Made by a program: the position numbers and the translations under genes | NCBI GenBank assembly: GCA_023379515.1 | Contig: JAMCQQ010000530.1 | Span: 1 to 13,053, forward strand | Length of the DNA stretch: 13,053 nt | Origin: Actinomycetota bacterium | GTDB lineage: Bacteria > Actinomycetota > Humimicrobiia > Humimicrobiales > Humimicrobiaceae | Reading direction: 5' to 3' | Shown here: positions 1 through 7,855 of the stretch, one piece after another | Numbering within the stretch: the first letter of the stretch is position 1 | Layout: every line of letters begins with the position of its first letter | Notes under the pieces: generated by a model | What the model saw: only the letters and a program-made list of their open reading frames with translations | Database searches by the model: none | What the model was told of the DNA's origin: nothing

Positions 1-612
1 TTTAATTGAACCCTGTTTATTCTTTAAACTTTCAGCCTCATACGGCCTTCCGACATATAAATTGGGGGATAACTTCCAAAAAAATATTATCACTATAAGA
101 AATAATACTGCAAAGAATATAAAAGCATACTTTGTGTCAAGTTTTAAAAAAAGCATCATACTTATTACGATAGGGCCAATTATTGCCCCGACATACCAGA
201 AAAAATCAAGCTTTAAGAAAAGAGGGCTGTGATCTTTATAAAATAGCTGAGAAGCATATGTGTGTGTACCTGCATCCAGAATCCCCCAGCCGATCCTGAA
301 AAAAATAACTGTCAGTATAAAAAATATAAGGTTTAGATATATTGAATACAAAACAAAACCCCCCAGTACAATCATCAGTCCTAAAAGTATGATTTTTTTG
401 ATGTTATACCTGTCGCTTAGCTTGCCTGAAATGAATGTTGAAAGCAGAGATACAACTGAAGCAAAGAGTAGAACCAACCCAATTTTGTCATAACCAATTT
501 TTAGTCTTTCAGATATTAAAGGAATCAATGGATCTATTATCGTATAGATAATTCCATAAAAAATGAATATATTCACCAGCAGGTTTACTGTCCTGTTTTT
601 ACCTTTCTCCAT
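1..612 (-). CDS. MFS transporter, N-terminal half (truncated by window edge)
   Basis: Reading the minus strand from an ATG at 612 gives 204 residues with no stop before the window edge, so the C-terminal half lies outside. An in-frame TAA TAA a few codons upstream fixes the ATG as the earliest start, although no strong Shine-Dalgarno is visible. About six hydrophobic segments are seen (roughly residues 10-30, 44-62, 73-92, 94-113, 134-156, 162-180). The loop between helices 2 and 3 carries the MFS motif A signature GKLSDRYNIKK (63-73), and the sequence turns polar after residue 180, as expected at the central cytoplasmic loop. The protein is therefore an inner-membrane major facilitator superfamily permease. 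The substrate cannot be deduced. It starts 12 bp after the stop of the large CoA-dehydratase activase, so the two are probably co-transcribed and the substrate might be an organic acid or peptide linked to that pathway; this is inference. Confidence 0.85.
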   Translation of the reverse strand, partial: MEKGKNRTVNLLVNIFIFYGIIYTIIDPLIPLISERLKIGYDKIGLVLLFASVVSLLSTFISGKLSDRYNIKKIILLGLMIVLGGFVLYSIYLNLIFFILTVIFFRIGWGILDAGTHTYASQLFYKDHSPLFLKLDFFWYVGAIIGPIVISMMLFLKLDTKYAFIFFAVLFLIVIIFFWKLSPNLYVGRPYEAESLKNKQGSIK

Positions 613-624
613 TGATTTACTTTA

Positions 625-3600
625 TTATTTTTTTTCTTTATTTAATTTGCCAAGTTTATACTCTTTTGCCTGGTACATAAAAGCTTCCAATCTGGTTTCG
701 CTGGTTCCCTGCTCAAGACCATCAAATGCGAGATTGAGCCAGGGCACACCATATTCTTCTCTCAGTCTTTTGGAAATAGCCGTTACCATGGTTCCCGGCA
801 TGCAGGTAAAAGGAAGCACATTTACAATTCCGTCTATTCCTTTTTTCATCCAGGCAACCGATTTGCCCACACTGAGGGCAGCTTCGCCAAACCATTTGAT
901 TATATATGGTTCAGCATTACCCCAGATTTCATAGATATCGGCCTCTTCAAGATCCAGTATTGAACCTTTCAAGGGTTTTTCCAGTATTTCATGATAATTT
1001 ACAAGGACATGCTTAAAAATTCTGTTTGCTGCAAAGAATTTAAGTCCCCGCACATAATTGGGGATATGTTTTTTTAATGCCAGGAAGCTGCTGTTGTCAT
1101 TAAAATAATTTGAGCTTTCGTAACCGTCACCATAACCATTATTATTATCGTATCCGTTATTATACCCATTATTAAAACCAAAGCTCTTCATAATTTTATA
1201 TCCAAGGTCTTTTTGTTTTATTGAAATATCAAGCTTGCTTGTTGCATTTGTATGATTGGGCCATTCTCCAAAATCAGGTATTTCTACTACTCCGCCAAGT
1301 TCCTCAATTTTCCTTACAACTTCATTATTGCTAAAGGGATGATTTCTTACATAAATCTCCCCCACTATCCCGATGACTGGTTTTATTTCATCCTTTATGT
1401 TAATGCTTTCAAAATCCTTTTTTGCCACTTCAAGTACTCCGGCCAGCTTGTCAAGTACTTTTATATTTTCTTTATTTTCAATAATTTGGCAAACTTTACT
1501 GAGATGCCCCTGATATATACTCTCTGTTTCTCCTTTATTTACCTCAAATGGCCTTATGTGTCTTAAAAATTTATTTAAATAGTCAACCGCAAAAGTCCCT
1601 GCCATTGCACGTGACAGAAGTCTTGTCCCCTTACTGCCCTGCATATCATATTCTTTGTAAAACTGGCTGCTTTCCGGTGCCCCTGGGGCTATTATGGGAA
1701 CATTGTCATATCCTTGCTCTTTGATTATAATCTTCTGCATCTTATTATATTGACCAAACCTGCATGGTCCATGAGTCAGCGGCATCAGGAATGCAGCTTT
1801 TTTATGGTCATTGTATTTTAATGTCTTTAGAATATCTCCGGTAGTAATTATGAACGGATAGCATTCCTTTCCAAGAGTATGCCTTCTCCCTATCTCCAAT
1901 GTCTCATGATCAGACTGCATTACCTCAGCATTTACTCCAGCAAATTTGAAAGCCGCACTTATGGCATAGGCCCCATCTCCCATGTACGGAATATAAATTG
2001 TCCTGTTATCCTCTCGCTTAAAAGGCGGATCACTTTTACTGATGGTGCTTATTGGTTTAAATTTGTGGAATTCCTTTAAATTTTTAATATTTTTCAAAGA
2101 ATCTGAAAACGCCTCGCATCTTGTTATAACACCGGCACCTGCAGTATGTTCATCGACTTCAATTTTTAGATATGGTCTGTCCATTTCTCTTTCAAAATAC
2201 TGCATAATAAAAGAGTCGGGACCACATCCAAAATTGGTTATATAAACTGGATATAATCTCTTGTCTTTCTTTATTATTTCAACAGCGCTCATGATGCGGT
2301 CACCAAATTCCCAATACATGTTCGGCCATCTTTCAAAAAGGTCAATATTTTCCAGCGGCAAATAATCAAGAGGAATTGCCTGCATGCCTATTTCCCTGAG
2401 CTTCCCGGGAATGTTCATGCTTATACTGCTATCGCAGCTATTATATGGCCTGCTGACTATAACAGCAGCTATTTCATCAGGTCCAAGCCTGTTTAAAGCT
2501 TCCATACCTTTTTGAGTAACAGAGGTATAAAATTTTTGCTGAGCTATCTGAGCATGACCTATTGCCTTTTTTATGATTTTGCCCTTTTTACCCAGCCTCT
2601 CAGCTAATTTTTTTAATTGATTTTTTTTCAGGTATTCTTTGAAGCTGAAATTGATAAGCGGGTCGATAAGCATATCTTTATCTATATTCATTGATGATTT
2701 AATCATTGTTGACATCCCCTGAACAAATGGGCATGGATAACTTCCTGTCCTTTCTCCCTCAATTTTATTATCCTTGCAAGGCATATCCCTGATGCTTGGA
2801 ATAAAAATATAGTCAACCTGCTTATCTAAAAGATTTTGTATATGCCCGAGAACTGCCTTCATAGGAAAACAGGTCTCGGCAACTACAAGCCCAAGACCAT
2901 CATTTATGATTTTTTTGTTGGTTTTATCTGAAAGCACAACTTCAAATCCAAGCTCGCTGAAAAAAGCATTCCAAAACGGATAAAATTCATATGTCAGCAT
3001 GGTGAATGGTATTCCAATCTTTTTTATATGAATTTCAGATTCTTTATTAGATTCTATGTAAGATTTTTTTAGATGATTTTTATCAAGCTCTTTGCCAGGT
3101 TCTTTATCAGGATCTTTATCATGTTTTTTATAAGCGCCGAGCAGTAATTCTTCTCTTTCTGCAAAAAGATCAGCCGGACCATTTCCTGAAGATTTCACCT
3201 TTTCATATTTTTCACATCTTCCGCCATAAAACAGTGGCTTGGAGCCCTCGAAAGTCACTTTTTTTATTTCACACATGTTGGGACAGCTTCCACATTCAAA
3301 TGAGCTTTGTGTATATTTAATGCTGGCAATATTGTCAAAACCCCTGAAATTTGTTTTGTTCCTTTCATTCTCAAGAGTGGCTATTGCGGTTCCTATGGCA
3401 CCGGTTACTTCATGATTTTCAGGGACTATAATTTCTTTTCCAAGATAATTTTCAAAGGCGGCCACTACTGCTTTATTGTAAGCCACGGCACCCTGGAAGA
3501 AGATTTTGTTCCCTATTTTTTTCCTGCCTACCACCCTGTTTATATAGTTAATGGCAATAGAATATGCCAGTCCGGCTACCATATCTTCAATTCCTGCGCC

Positions 3601-5067
3601 ATTCTGGTAATGTGAATAAACATTTGTTTCCATAAAAACTGTACAGCGCTCGCCCAAATTCAGGGGTGAAGCAGCTTTCATGGCCCTGCCGCCAAAATCT
3701 TCAATTTTTATATCAAACCTTTCAGCCTGTTCCTCAAGAAATGAACCTGTGCCTGCTGCGCAAATTTTATTCATTTCAAAATCAACCACAACACCCTTTT
3801 CGAGCGAGATATATTTTGAATCCTGGCCGCCTATTTCAAAAATAGTATCAACGGTTTTATCAATGTTTGCTGCAGCCGTTGCCTGTGCGGTTATTTCATT
3901 GATAATTGTATCGGCGCCCACCAGATCTCCTATTAAATATCTTCCCGACCCGGTTGTTCCAACAGCTTTTACATTTATACTGTCGCCAATTTCATTTCCT
4001 ATGATTTCAATACCTTTCCTTACTGCTTCAATCGGACGGCCTGCAGTTCTAAGGTAACACTTTGCGATAAGCTTTTTATCTCTGTCTATAGCTACTACAT
4101 TGGTACTGATCGAACCAACATCTACACCTATGAATGCATCAATTTTTTTGCCCTTGAAATCATATTTATGCGCAGGTGCCGTTGGAAGCTTGGATTTTTC
4201 CAGAATTAAAGGTTTTAATGTTTCTTTTTTGTATTTAAAGTTTTTCAGATAATCATTAAGAGCTCTGTCTACTTCTTCCAGGCTGACCTTTTGTTTGTGA
4301 TTTTTCAAAGCCAGGCTTAAAGATGTACCCATGGCTCCGATAGATTCCCGATGCTCCGGAATTATTACCTGTTCTTTCAATATATCTTCGAATGCCTTGG
4401 CCATTGCTTTGTTGAACGAAACACCGCCACAAAAGATTATTGGGGGATGGAATTTTTTACCCTTGACAATACATGATTTGAAGCTTCTTGCCATGGCATA
4501 ACATAAACCAAGTGCTATATCTTCGTCCTTGGCAGCTTCCTGCTGCAGATGAATCATATCTGACTTTGCAAAAACACTGCATCTCCCTGCTATTGTTGAA
4601 GGAGTTTTTGATTTTAAGGCAAGTTCTGCGAATTCTTCTATTGTAAGATTAAAACGGGATGCCTGTTGATCAAGAAATGACCCGGTGCCTGCGGCGCATA
4701 GCTCATTCATCGCATAATCACCGGCAACAAGGTCTATAAATTTTGAATCCTGTCCCCCGATTTCAATTACGGTTTTTATATCGCTGTAAAAATATTTAAT
4801 TGAAGTTATTATTGCCTCTATCTCATTTATAAAATCCGCACCTAACAAGCTTGCCAGGATTTTACCTCCGGAGCCAGTAAATGCAATCCCCGATATTTTA
4901 CCGGGATCCTTTCTTTTTGCCAGAGCTTCAATATCTTTAGCAACCAACCTCACGGGCTCGCCATAATGCCTCGAATACGGAAGAACATCAACTATATTTT
5001 TATTGCTGTCTATAATTACCCGGTTTACGCTAATAGCTCCAATGTCATACCCAATATAGAAATCCAC
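625..5067 (-). CDS. Fused 2-hydroxyacyl-CoA dehydratase activase (two ASKHA ATPase domains plus HgdA/DUF2229-like region)
   Basis: This 1480-residue protein matches the long form of the BcrA/BadF/HgdC activase family, which uses ATP hydrolysis to inject an electron into radical 2-hydroxyacyl-CoA dehydratases or benzoyl-CoA reductases. Two ATPase domains are visible. The first (about 1-255) has GYDIG, IGGQDSK (103-109), CAAGTGSFL with Cys124, and RCSVF with Cys163. The second (about 310-570) has GVDVG, IGGQDSK, Cys436 and Cys475. Both thus keep the two cysteines that ligate the inter-subunit [4Fe-4S] cluster in HgdC. A cysteine cluster follows (Cys592, 595, 599, 618), then a charged linker (about 648-676), a DUF2229-like part with Cys733, 764 and 779, and a C-terminal dehydratase-like region ending in a conserved-looking FDGLEQGTSETRLEAF block. 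The GTG start is supported by a GGGAGGT site 9 nt upstream. No separate dehydratase subunits lie in the window. The physiological substrate is unknown, and cytoplasmic location is inferred. Confidence 0.9.
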   Translation of the reverse strand: MDFYIGYDIGAISVNRVIIDSNKNIVDVLPYSRHYGEPVRLVAKDIEALAKRKDPGKISGIAFTGSGGKILASLLGADFINEIEAIITSIKYFYSDIKTVIEIGGQDSKFIDLVAGDYAMNELCAAGTGSFLDQQASRFNLTIEEFAELALKSKTPSTIAGRCSVFAKSDMIHLQQEAAKDEDIALGLCYAMARSFKSCIVKGKKFHPPIIFCGGVSFNKAMAKAFEDILKEQVIIPEHRESIGAMGTSLSLALKNHKQKVSLEEVDRALNDYLKNFKYKKETLKPLILEKSKLPTAPAHKYDFKGKKIDAFIGVDVGSISTNVVAIDRDKKLIAKCYLRTAGRPIEAVRKGIEIIGNEIGDSINVKAVGTTGSGRYLIGDLVGADTIINEITAQATAAANIDKTVDTIFEIGGQDSKYISLEKGVVVDFEMNKICAAGTGSFLEEQAERFDIKIEDFGGRAMKAASPLNLGERCTVFMETNVYSHYQNGAGIEDMVAGLAYSIAINYINRVVGRKKIGNKIFFQGAVAYNKAVVAAFENYLGKEIIVPENHEVTGAIGTAIATLENERNKTNFRGFDNIASIKYTQSSFECGSCPNMCEIKKVTFEGSKPLFYGGRCEKYEKVKSSGNGPADLFAEREELLLGAYKKHDKDPDKEPGKELDKNHLKKSYIESNKESEIHIKKIGIPFTMLTYEFYPFWNAFFSELGFEVVLSDKTNKKIINDGLGLVVAETCFPMKAVLGHIQNLLDKQVDYIFIPSIRDMPCKDNKIEGERTGSYPCPFVQGMSTMIKSSMNIDKDMLIDPLINFSFKEYLKKNQLKKLAERLGKKGKIIKKAIGHAQIAQQKFYTSVTQKGMEALNRLGPDEIAAVIVSRPYNSCDSSISMNIPGKLREIGMQAIPLDYLPLENIDLFERWPNMYWEFGDRIMSAVEIIKKDKRLYPVYITNFGCGPDSFIMQYFEREMDRPYLKIEVDEHTAGAGVITRCEAFSDSLKNIKNLKEFHKFKPISTISKSDPPFKREDNRTIYIPYMGDGAYAISAAFKFAGVNAEVMQSDHETLEIGRRHTLGKECYPFIITTGDILKTLKYNDHKKAAFLMPLTHGPCRFGQYNKMQKIIIKEQGYDNVPIIAPGAPESSQFYKEYDMQGSKGTRLLSRAMAGTFAVDYLNKFLRHIRPFEVNKGETESIYQGHLSKVCQIIENKENIKVLDKLAGVLEVAKKDFESINIKDEIKPVIGIVGEIYVRNHPFSNNEVVRKIEELGGVVEIPDFGEWPNHTNATSKLDISIKQKDLGYKIMKSFGFNNGYNNGYDNNNGYGDGYESSNYFNDNSSFLALKKHIPNYVRGLKFFAANRIFKHVLVNYHEILEKPLKGSILDLEEADIYEIWGNAEPYIIKWFGEAALSVGKSVAWMKKGIDGIVNVLPFTCMPGTMVTAISKRLREEYGVPWLNLAFDGLEQGTSETRLEAFMYQAKEYKLGKLNKEKK
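1121..1178 (-). repeat. In-frame Asn/Gly/Tyr low-complexity repeat in activase
   Basis: On the coding strand this stretch encodes repeated NGY and NNGY units at about residues 1294-1316 of the activase, with a polar NDNSS tail just after. Degenerate AAT/GGT/TAT codon triplets recur, so the region probably expanded by slippage. It sits between two recognisable blocks of the C-terminal dehydratase-like region and keeps the frame, so it looks like a flexible surface insertion and not damage. Confidence 0.7.
3077..3124 (-). repeat. 12-bp imperfect tandem repeat encoding a charged linker
   Basis: Three adjacent 12-bp units (3089-3100, 3101-3112, 3113-3124) share the plus-strand pattern tctttNNcaNgN, with a more degenerate fourth copy at 3077-3088. 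On the coding strand they specify a four-residue periodic Lys-Asp/Glu-Pro-Asp/Gly pattern in the linker (about residues 648-664) between the Cys-rich segment that follows the second ATPase domain and the DUF2229-like region. The repeat is in frame and probably length-variable between strains. Confidence 0.65.
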
Positions 5068-5076
5068 CCTATAATT

Positions 5077-5083
5077 ACCTCCC
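5077..5083 (-). promoter_or_regulatory. Shine-Dalgarno site deciding the GTG start of the activase
   Basis: The minus strand reads GGGAGGT followed by 9 nt and then GTG at 5067. The first residues after this GTG lead directly into the ASKHA phosphate-binding motif GYDIG, so this start fits both the ribosome site and the domain boundary. Confidence 0.8.
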
Positions 5084-5120
5084 GATAATCAATAAAATCA
5101 GCTAAAGTTCAATTTTCCAT

Positions 5121-5148
5121 AGAGTTTAGCAAGATAAGAGTTTAGCAA
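5121..5148. repeat. 12-bp direct repeat with 16-bp period upstream of activase
   Basis: The sequence agagtttagcaa occurs at 5121-5132 and again at 5137-5148, giving a period of 16 bp, about one and a half DNA helical turns. It lies roughly 54-81 bp upstream of the activase GTG, where a regulator could bind. A partially inverted relative (gctaaag) occurs at 5101-5107. No protein is known to bind it; an operator role is inference. Confidence 0.5.
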
Positions 5149-5333
5149 ATTTAAAGAAAAATAAATACTGTTGTAAACCTTATTACATAAAACTATTAAA
5201 AATTAAATCATATATTTTATTTTTATTGCTCTGAATTTATAGACGTAAATTCTTTAATTTTTCCTTCAATAAAAATTTTTTTCTTAAAATCTTTAAATTA
5301 AATGAAATAAGTTATATTTTAATGATATATCTT

Positions 5334-5363
5334 TTAACAAATTTTTAAAGAATTTGATATTAT
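5334..5363 (+). promoter_or_regulatory. Candidate sigma-70 promoter for gpsA
   Basis: TTAACA (5334-5339) is followed after 18 bp by TATTAT (5358-5363), four of six and five of six matches to consensus at acceptable spacing. Transcription would begin near 5370, leaving about 35 nt of leader before the ATG. The background is so AT-rich that this is only a plausible candidate. Confidence 0.3.
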
Positions 5364-5404
5364 TTTAAATAGTCTGAAAATATTCTTTTTCGTCGGAGGT
5401 CTAT

Positions 5405-6562
5405 ATGCGTAAAGCACAGCAAAATAGTTTGGCGGGGCAGGCAAAAAAACATGATAAAGAAACAGGGCAGATAAAAGCACGGCTTAAACCAGCAGGACAG
5501 CCCAGCATGTATAAACATAAACCCGGGACGCTCAGAGCGGCAGTAATAGGAGCCGGGTATATGGGAAGCGCAATAACATTTCCCCTGTCTGCAAATAACA
5601 TAGAAGTAAATCTATGCGGCACATGGCTGGATGACAAGATAATAGAAACAAGCCTTAGCGGATACCATCCAAAGCTGAAAAAAGCTCTGCCGTCTTCAGT
5701 GACTCCCCTGTATTTCCAGGATCTGGATAAGGCACTGTCGGATATTGACATGTTGTTTATGGCAGTAATAAGTGAAGGTTTTGTCAGGGTATTTGAAATG
5801 GTTCTGAACAATCTTGCCTCTCCGGTATACTTCTTTAAACTGACCAAAGGACTTGTCAGCTATAAGGGTTCTATCGTAAGGGCAACACAGGCTGCTCTTG
5901 ACATGCTGAGCGGTAAGTTTGGTCCTCGGGATTTTGCTTGGGCCACTGTTGGAGGACCGGTAAGAGCTCTGGATCTGGCTAATGAAATACCCTCCGTAAG
6001 CATGTATGGAATAACCAATGCTAAAATAAACAATATAATTCCAAAACTGAAAACAGATTATTACAGGATAATTGCAAAAGAAGATGTTGTAGGAGTGGAG
6101 CTTTCATCAACTTTTAAAAACATATACGCAATGGCCCCAGGTATCTGTGACGGATTATTCAGTGAAAAGTACAATGGATTATATTTTAACTTTATTGCCA
6201 TGCTTTTTGCACAGGCTTCCAAAGAAATTTCTAAAATTGTTGAAAGAGCCGGAGGCGAAAAGGATACGGTTTTTGATTTTGCAGGTATTGGAGATCTTTA
6301 TGTAACATCAGCAGCGGGTAGAAACCGAAAACTCGGAGATCTTGTTGGAAGAGGAATTGATCCGGAAAAAGCGTTCAAGGACATGTCCGGTAATGGCGAA
6401 TACGGTGAAGGTTATATTGCTTTAGAACTTGCCGCATCCTGGCTTAAAACACTGGATAAAAAAATCATAGATGAACTTCCGCTTTTTAAAACTCTGTTTG
6501 AGATCTTTTTTTACGGCGGCAAACCTATGAACGAATTGAAAAAGTTGGTATTAAGAATCTAA
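5405..6562 (+). CDS. gpsA: NAD(P)-dependent glycerol-3-phosphate dehydrogenase-like protein
   Basis: The 385-residue product has the GpsA pattern: Rossmann motif GAGYMG (49-54), the KGL segment with Lys148, GGPVRALDLANEIP (183-196) matching the family GPs-A-E-v-a-P block, KNIYA with Lys238 followed by GICDGL, and AGIGDLYVTS with GRNRKLG (293-311), where the family binds substrate phosphate. The expected reaction is reversible reduction of dihydroxyacetone phosphate to sn-glycerol 3-phosphate in the cytoplasm, for lipid synthesis or redox balance. The GTWLDDKII...HP-L segment recalls the Archaeoglobus-type branch more than E. coli GpsA (from memory). A GGAGGT site (5395-5400) 4 nt before the ATG supports a start that adds about 44 polar, basic residues absent from typical GpsA; Met35 at 5507 is an alternative with a weak site. 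The gene stands alone on the plus strand, diverging from the activase and converging on the BMC gene with an 18-bp gap. Action on another phosphorylated substrate is possible. Confidence 0.85.
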   Translation: MRKAQQNSLAGQAKKHDKETGQIKARLKPAGQPSMYKHKPGTLRAAVIGAGYMGSAITFPLSANNIEVNLCGTWLDDKIIETSLSGYHPKLKKALPSSVTPLYFQDLDKALSDIDMLFMAVISEGFVRVFEMVLNNLASPVYFFKLTKGLVSYKGSIVRATQAALDMLSGKFGPRDFAWATVGGPVRALDLANEIPSVSMYGITNAKINNIIPKLKTDYYRIIAKEDVVGVELSSTFKNIYAMAPGICDGLFSEKYNGLYFNFIAMLFAQASKEISKIVERAGGEKDTVFDFAGIGDLYVTSAAGRNRKLGDLVGRGIDPEKAFKDMSGNGEYGEGYIALELAASWLKTLDKKIIDELPLFKTLFEIFFYGGKPMNELKKLVLRI

Positions 6563-6580
6563 AATTTTAGTAAGTTTTAA

Positions 6581-6862
6581 TTATTTGATTCTTTTATCAG
6601 GTAAAACCTTATCCAGTTCTTCATGGGGACGAGGATTACATGCACCGATACAAGGTTCACCTACTCTTTTGGCTGCGGCTGCACCTGCTTCGGTTGCCGC
6701 TTTTACTGCACCGACGTCGCCTTCAACAATTACCGTGATGTACCCTCCGCCAATCCTTTCCTGGCCAAGCAGGTTTACATTTGCTGCTTTTACCATTGCA
6801 TCGGCTGCCTCTATTGATCCTACCAGTCCTTTCGTTTCAATAAGTCCTATTGCACTCTGCAT
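6581..6862 (-). CDS. Bacterial microcompartment hexamer shell protein (BMC-H, PduA/EutM-like)
   Basis: The 93-residue protein is a single BMC domain of normal length. It opens with [20 protein letters not shown] and continues through the pore-loop region ERIGGGY (35-41), then [18 protein letters not shown] and the closing NPRPHEEL. In PduA the equivalent pore loop is KIGSG, and hexamers tile into the protein shell of metabolosomes. Two departures are visible: the pore Ser position is Gly39, and the strand before PRPH reads PCIGAC, with Cys71 and Cys75 where PduA/EutM have hydrophobic or polar residues. The ATG has an AAAGGA site 7 nt upstream and lies 26 bp after the E1 beta stop, so it is the last gene of the E1 alpha-E1 beta operon. 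No vertex protein, trimer shell protein or signature BMC enzyme is in the window. It may complement a shell locus elsewhere or serve this E1 enzyme. Confidence 0.95.
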   Translation of the reverse strand: MQSAIGLIETKGLVGSIEAADAMVKAANVNLLGQERIGGGYITVIVEGDVGAVKAATEAGAAAAKRVGEPCIGACNPRPHEELDKVLPDKRIK

Positions 6863-6888
6863 CTTTATTTCCTTTCTGTAACCTTAAC

Positions 6889-7851
6889 TTATCTAAAATA
6901 ATTTTTAATAGCTTCTATAATATTTTCAACTTGCGGAAGCAAATACTTCTCAAGTGGAGGAGAAAATGGCACCGGGGCAAACTTGGATGAAACTATGTCT
7001 ATCTTTGATTTCAATGACATTCTTGTATAGACCTCATATGCAATATGCTCCGATATTGAACAGAGCCTGTAATCTTCCTGCACCAAAAGAAGCCTTGATG
7101 TTTTGGATACTGATGAGAGAACCGTTTCCAAATCCAGGGGATCAAGGCTCAAGAGATCAATTAATTCTATTGAATAGCCCGGCAGAGACTGTATTGCCTT
7201 TTTTGCCTGAGTGACCTGATAACCATATGCAACCAGCGTCAGATCATTTCCGGTTTGAATAATATTTGCCCTTCCTATGGGAGTTAGATATTCTTCCTGG
7301 GGTACCTCCTCGCTAACCTCATAAAGCACCTTCGGTTCCATAAATGCCACCGGGTTATCATCCCTTATTGCAGATTTTAGCAGTCCTTTGGCACTATATG
7401 CCCCGGAAGGATATACTACCTTTATGCCAGGGGTGTGAATATATATGGTTTCAGGGCTCTGTGAATGCTGGGAGGCCTGTGACATATACCCTCCGGTGGG
7501 CAGCCTGAATGTTATGGGCGCATATACCTTCCCGCCGCTCATATAACGTGCCTTTGCTATCTGGTTTATTATCTGATCCGCTGCAACCGTATAAAAATCA
7601 CCAAGCATATATTCAATTACCGGTCTGTAGCCCCTTAGGGCTGCACCAAGCGCTGCACCTGTAAAGCAGGATTCGGATATCGGGGTATTTATTATGCGCT
7701 CTATACCCACTTTTTGAGGCAGCCCTTCGGTTACTGCGGAATAGGCACCTCCTGTTGCAATATCTTCTCCCATAAGAAATACTTTGCCGTCTCTGGCCAT
7801 TTCTTCAGCCAATGCTTCATTTATAGCCTGCCTAAGCGTTACGCTTTTCAA
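6889..7851 (-). CDS. TPP-dependent 2-oxo acid/acetoin dehydrogenase E1 component, beta subunit (copy 1, BMC operon)
   Basis: This 320-residue protein matches the PdhB/AcoB family, which with E1 alpha decarboxylates a 2-oxo acid (or cleaves acetoin) on thiamine diphosphate and passes the acyl group to lipoyl-E2. The pyrimidine-binding segment with the essential Glu (INTPISE, Glu60) and the QHSQS active-site histidine (His129) are intact, followed by the C-terminal transketolase domain from about 190. The length is normal. It is more divergent than the second E1 beta in the window: the usual IDPRTL-PLD block reads IDLLSLDPLD and the tail has few of the usual prolines. The start is TTG at 7851, 4 bp after the E1 alpha stop, with AAAGGAG overlapping that stop, so translation is coupled. 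A BMC shell gene follows in the same operon. E2 and E3 are not in the window, so the acceptor and exact substrate remain open. Confidence 0.92.
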   Translation of the reverse strand: MKSVTLRQAINEALAEEMARDGKVFLMGEDIATGGAYSAVTEGLPQKVGIERIINTPISESCFTGAALGAALRGYRPVIEYMLGDFYTVAADQIINQIAKARYMSGGKVYAPITFRLPTGGYMSQASQHSQSPETIYIHTPGIKVVYPSGAYSAKGLLKSAIRDDNPVAFMEPKVLYEVSEEVPQEEYLTPIGRANIIQTGNDLTLVAYGYQVTQAKKAIQSLPGYSIELIDLLSLDPLDLETVLSSVSKTSRLLLVQEDYRLCSISEHIAYEVYTRMSLKSKIDIVSSKFAPVPFSPPLEKYLLPQVENIIEAIKNYFR

Positions 7852-7855
7852 AGAT

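Larger units (their letters stand above)
5068..5404. other. AT-rich divergent intergenic spacer (activase / gpsA)
   Basis: This 337-bp non-coding stretch separates two divergently transcribed genes and must hold at least two promoters. It is extremely AT-rich, so promoter-like hexamers are easy to find by chance. The supportable contents are the Shine-Dalgarno sites at both ends, a 12-bp direct repeat near the activase side, and a candidate gpsA promoter. I see no conserved riboswitch fold, RNA gene or convincing terminator. Confidence 0.7.

Noticed and set aside
563..934. Plus-strand 123-residue hydrophobic ORF
   Set aside because: It spans the antisense of the MFS start and the activase end; its hydrophobic look comes from AT-rich antisense codons.
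1085..1190. Frameshift or damage in the activase at the NGY-rich stretch
   Set aside because: The frame is maintained on both sides and the following family blocks are intact, so it is an in-frame insertion.
3680..4057. Plus-strand 125-residue ORF within the activase
   Set aside because: Antisense shadow of the second ATPase domain, with low-complexity composition and no start signals.
5401..5847. Minus-strand 148-residue ORF over the start of gpsA
   Set aside because: It lies entirely antisense to a well-supported gene, has no SD and no recognisable domain.
6559..6570. Palindrome ctaaaattttag at the gpsA stop as a terminator
   Set aside because: Only 12 bp and all weak pairs apart from the ends, with no GC stem or clear U-tract; likely chance in AT-rich DNA.
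6585..6881. Plus-strand 98-residue ORF opposite the BMC gene
   Set aside because: Shadow ORF; the minus-strand BMC domain is unambiguous.
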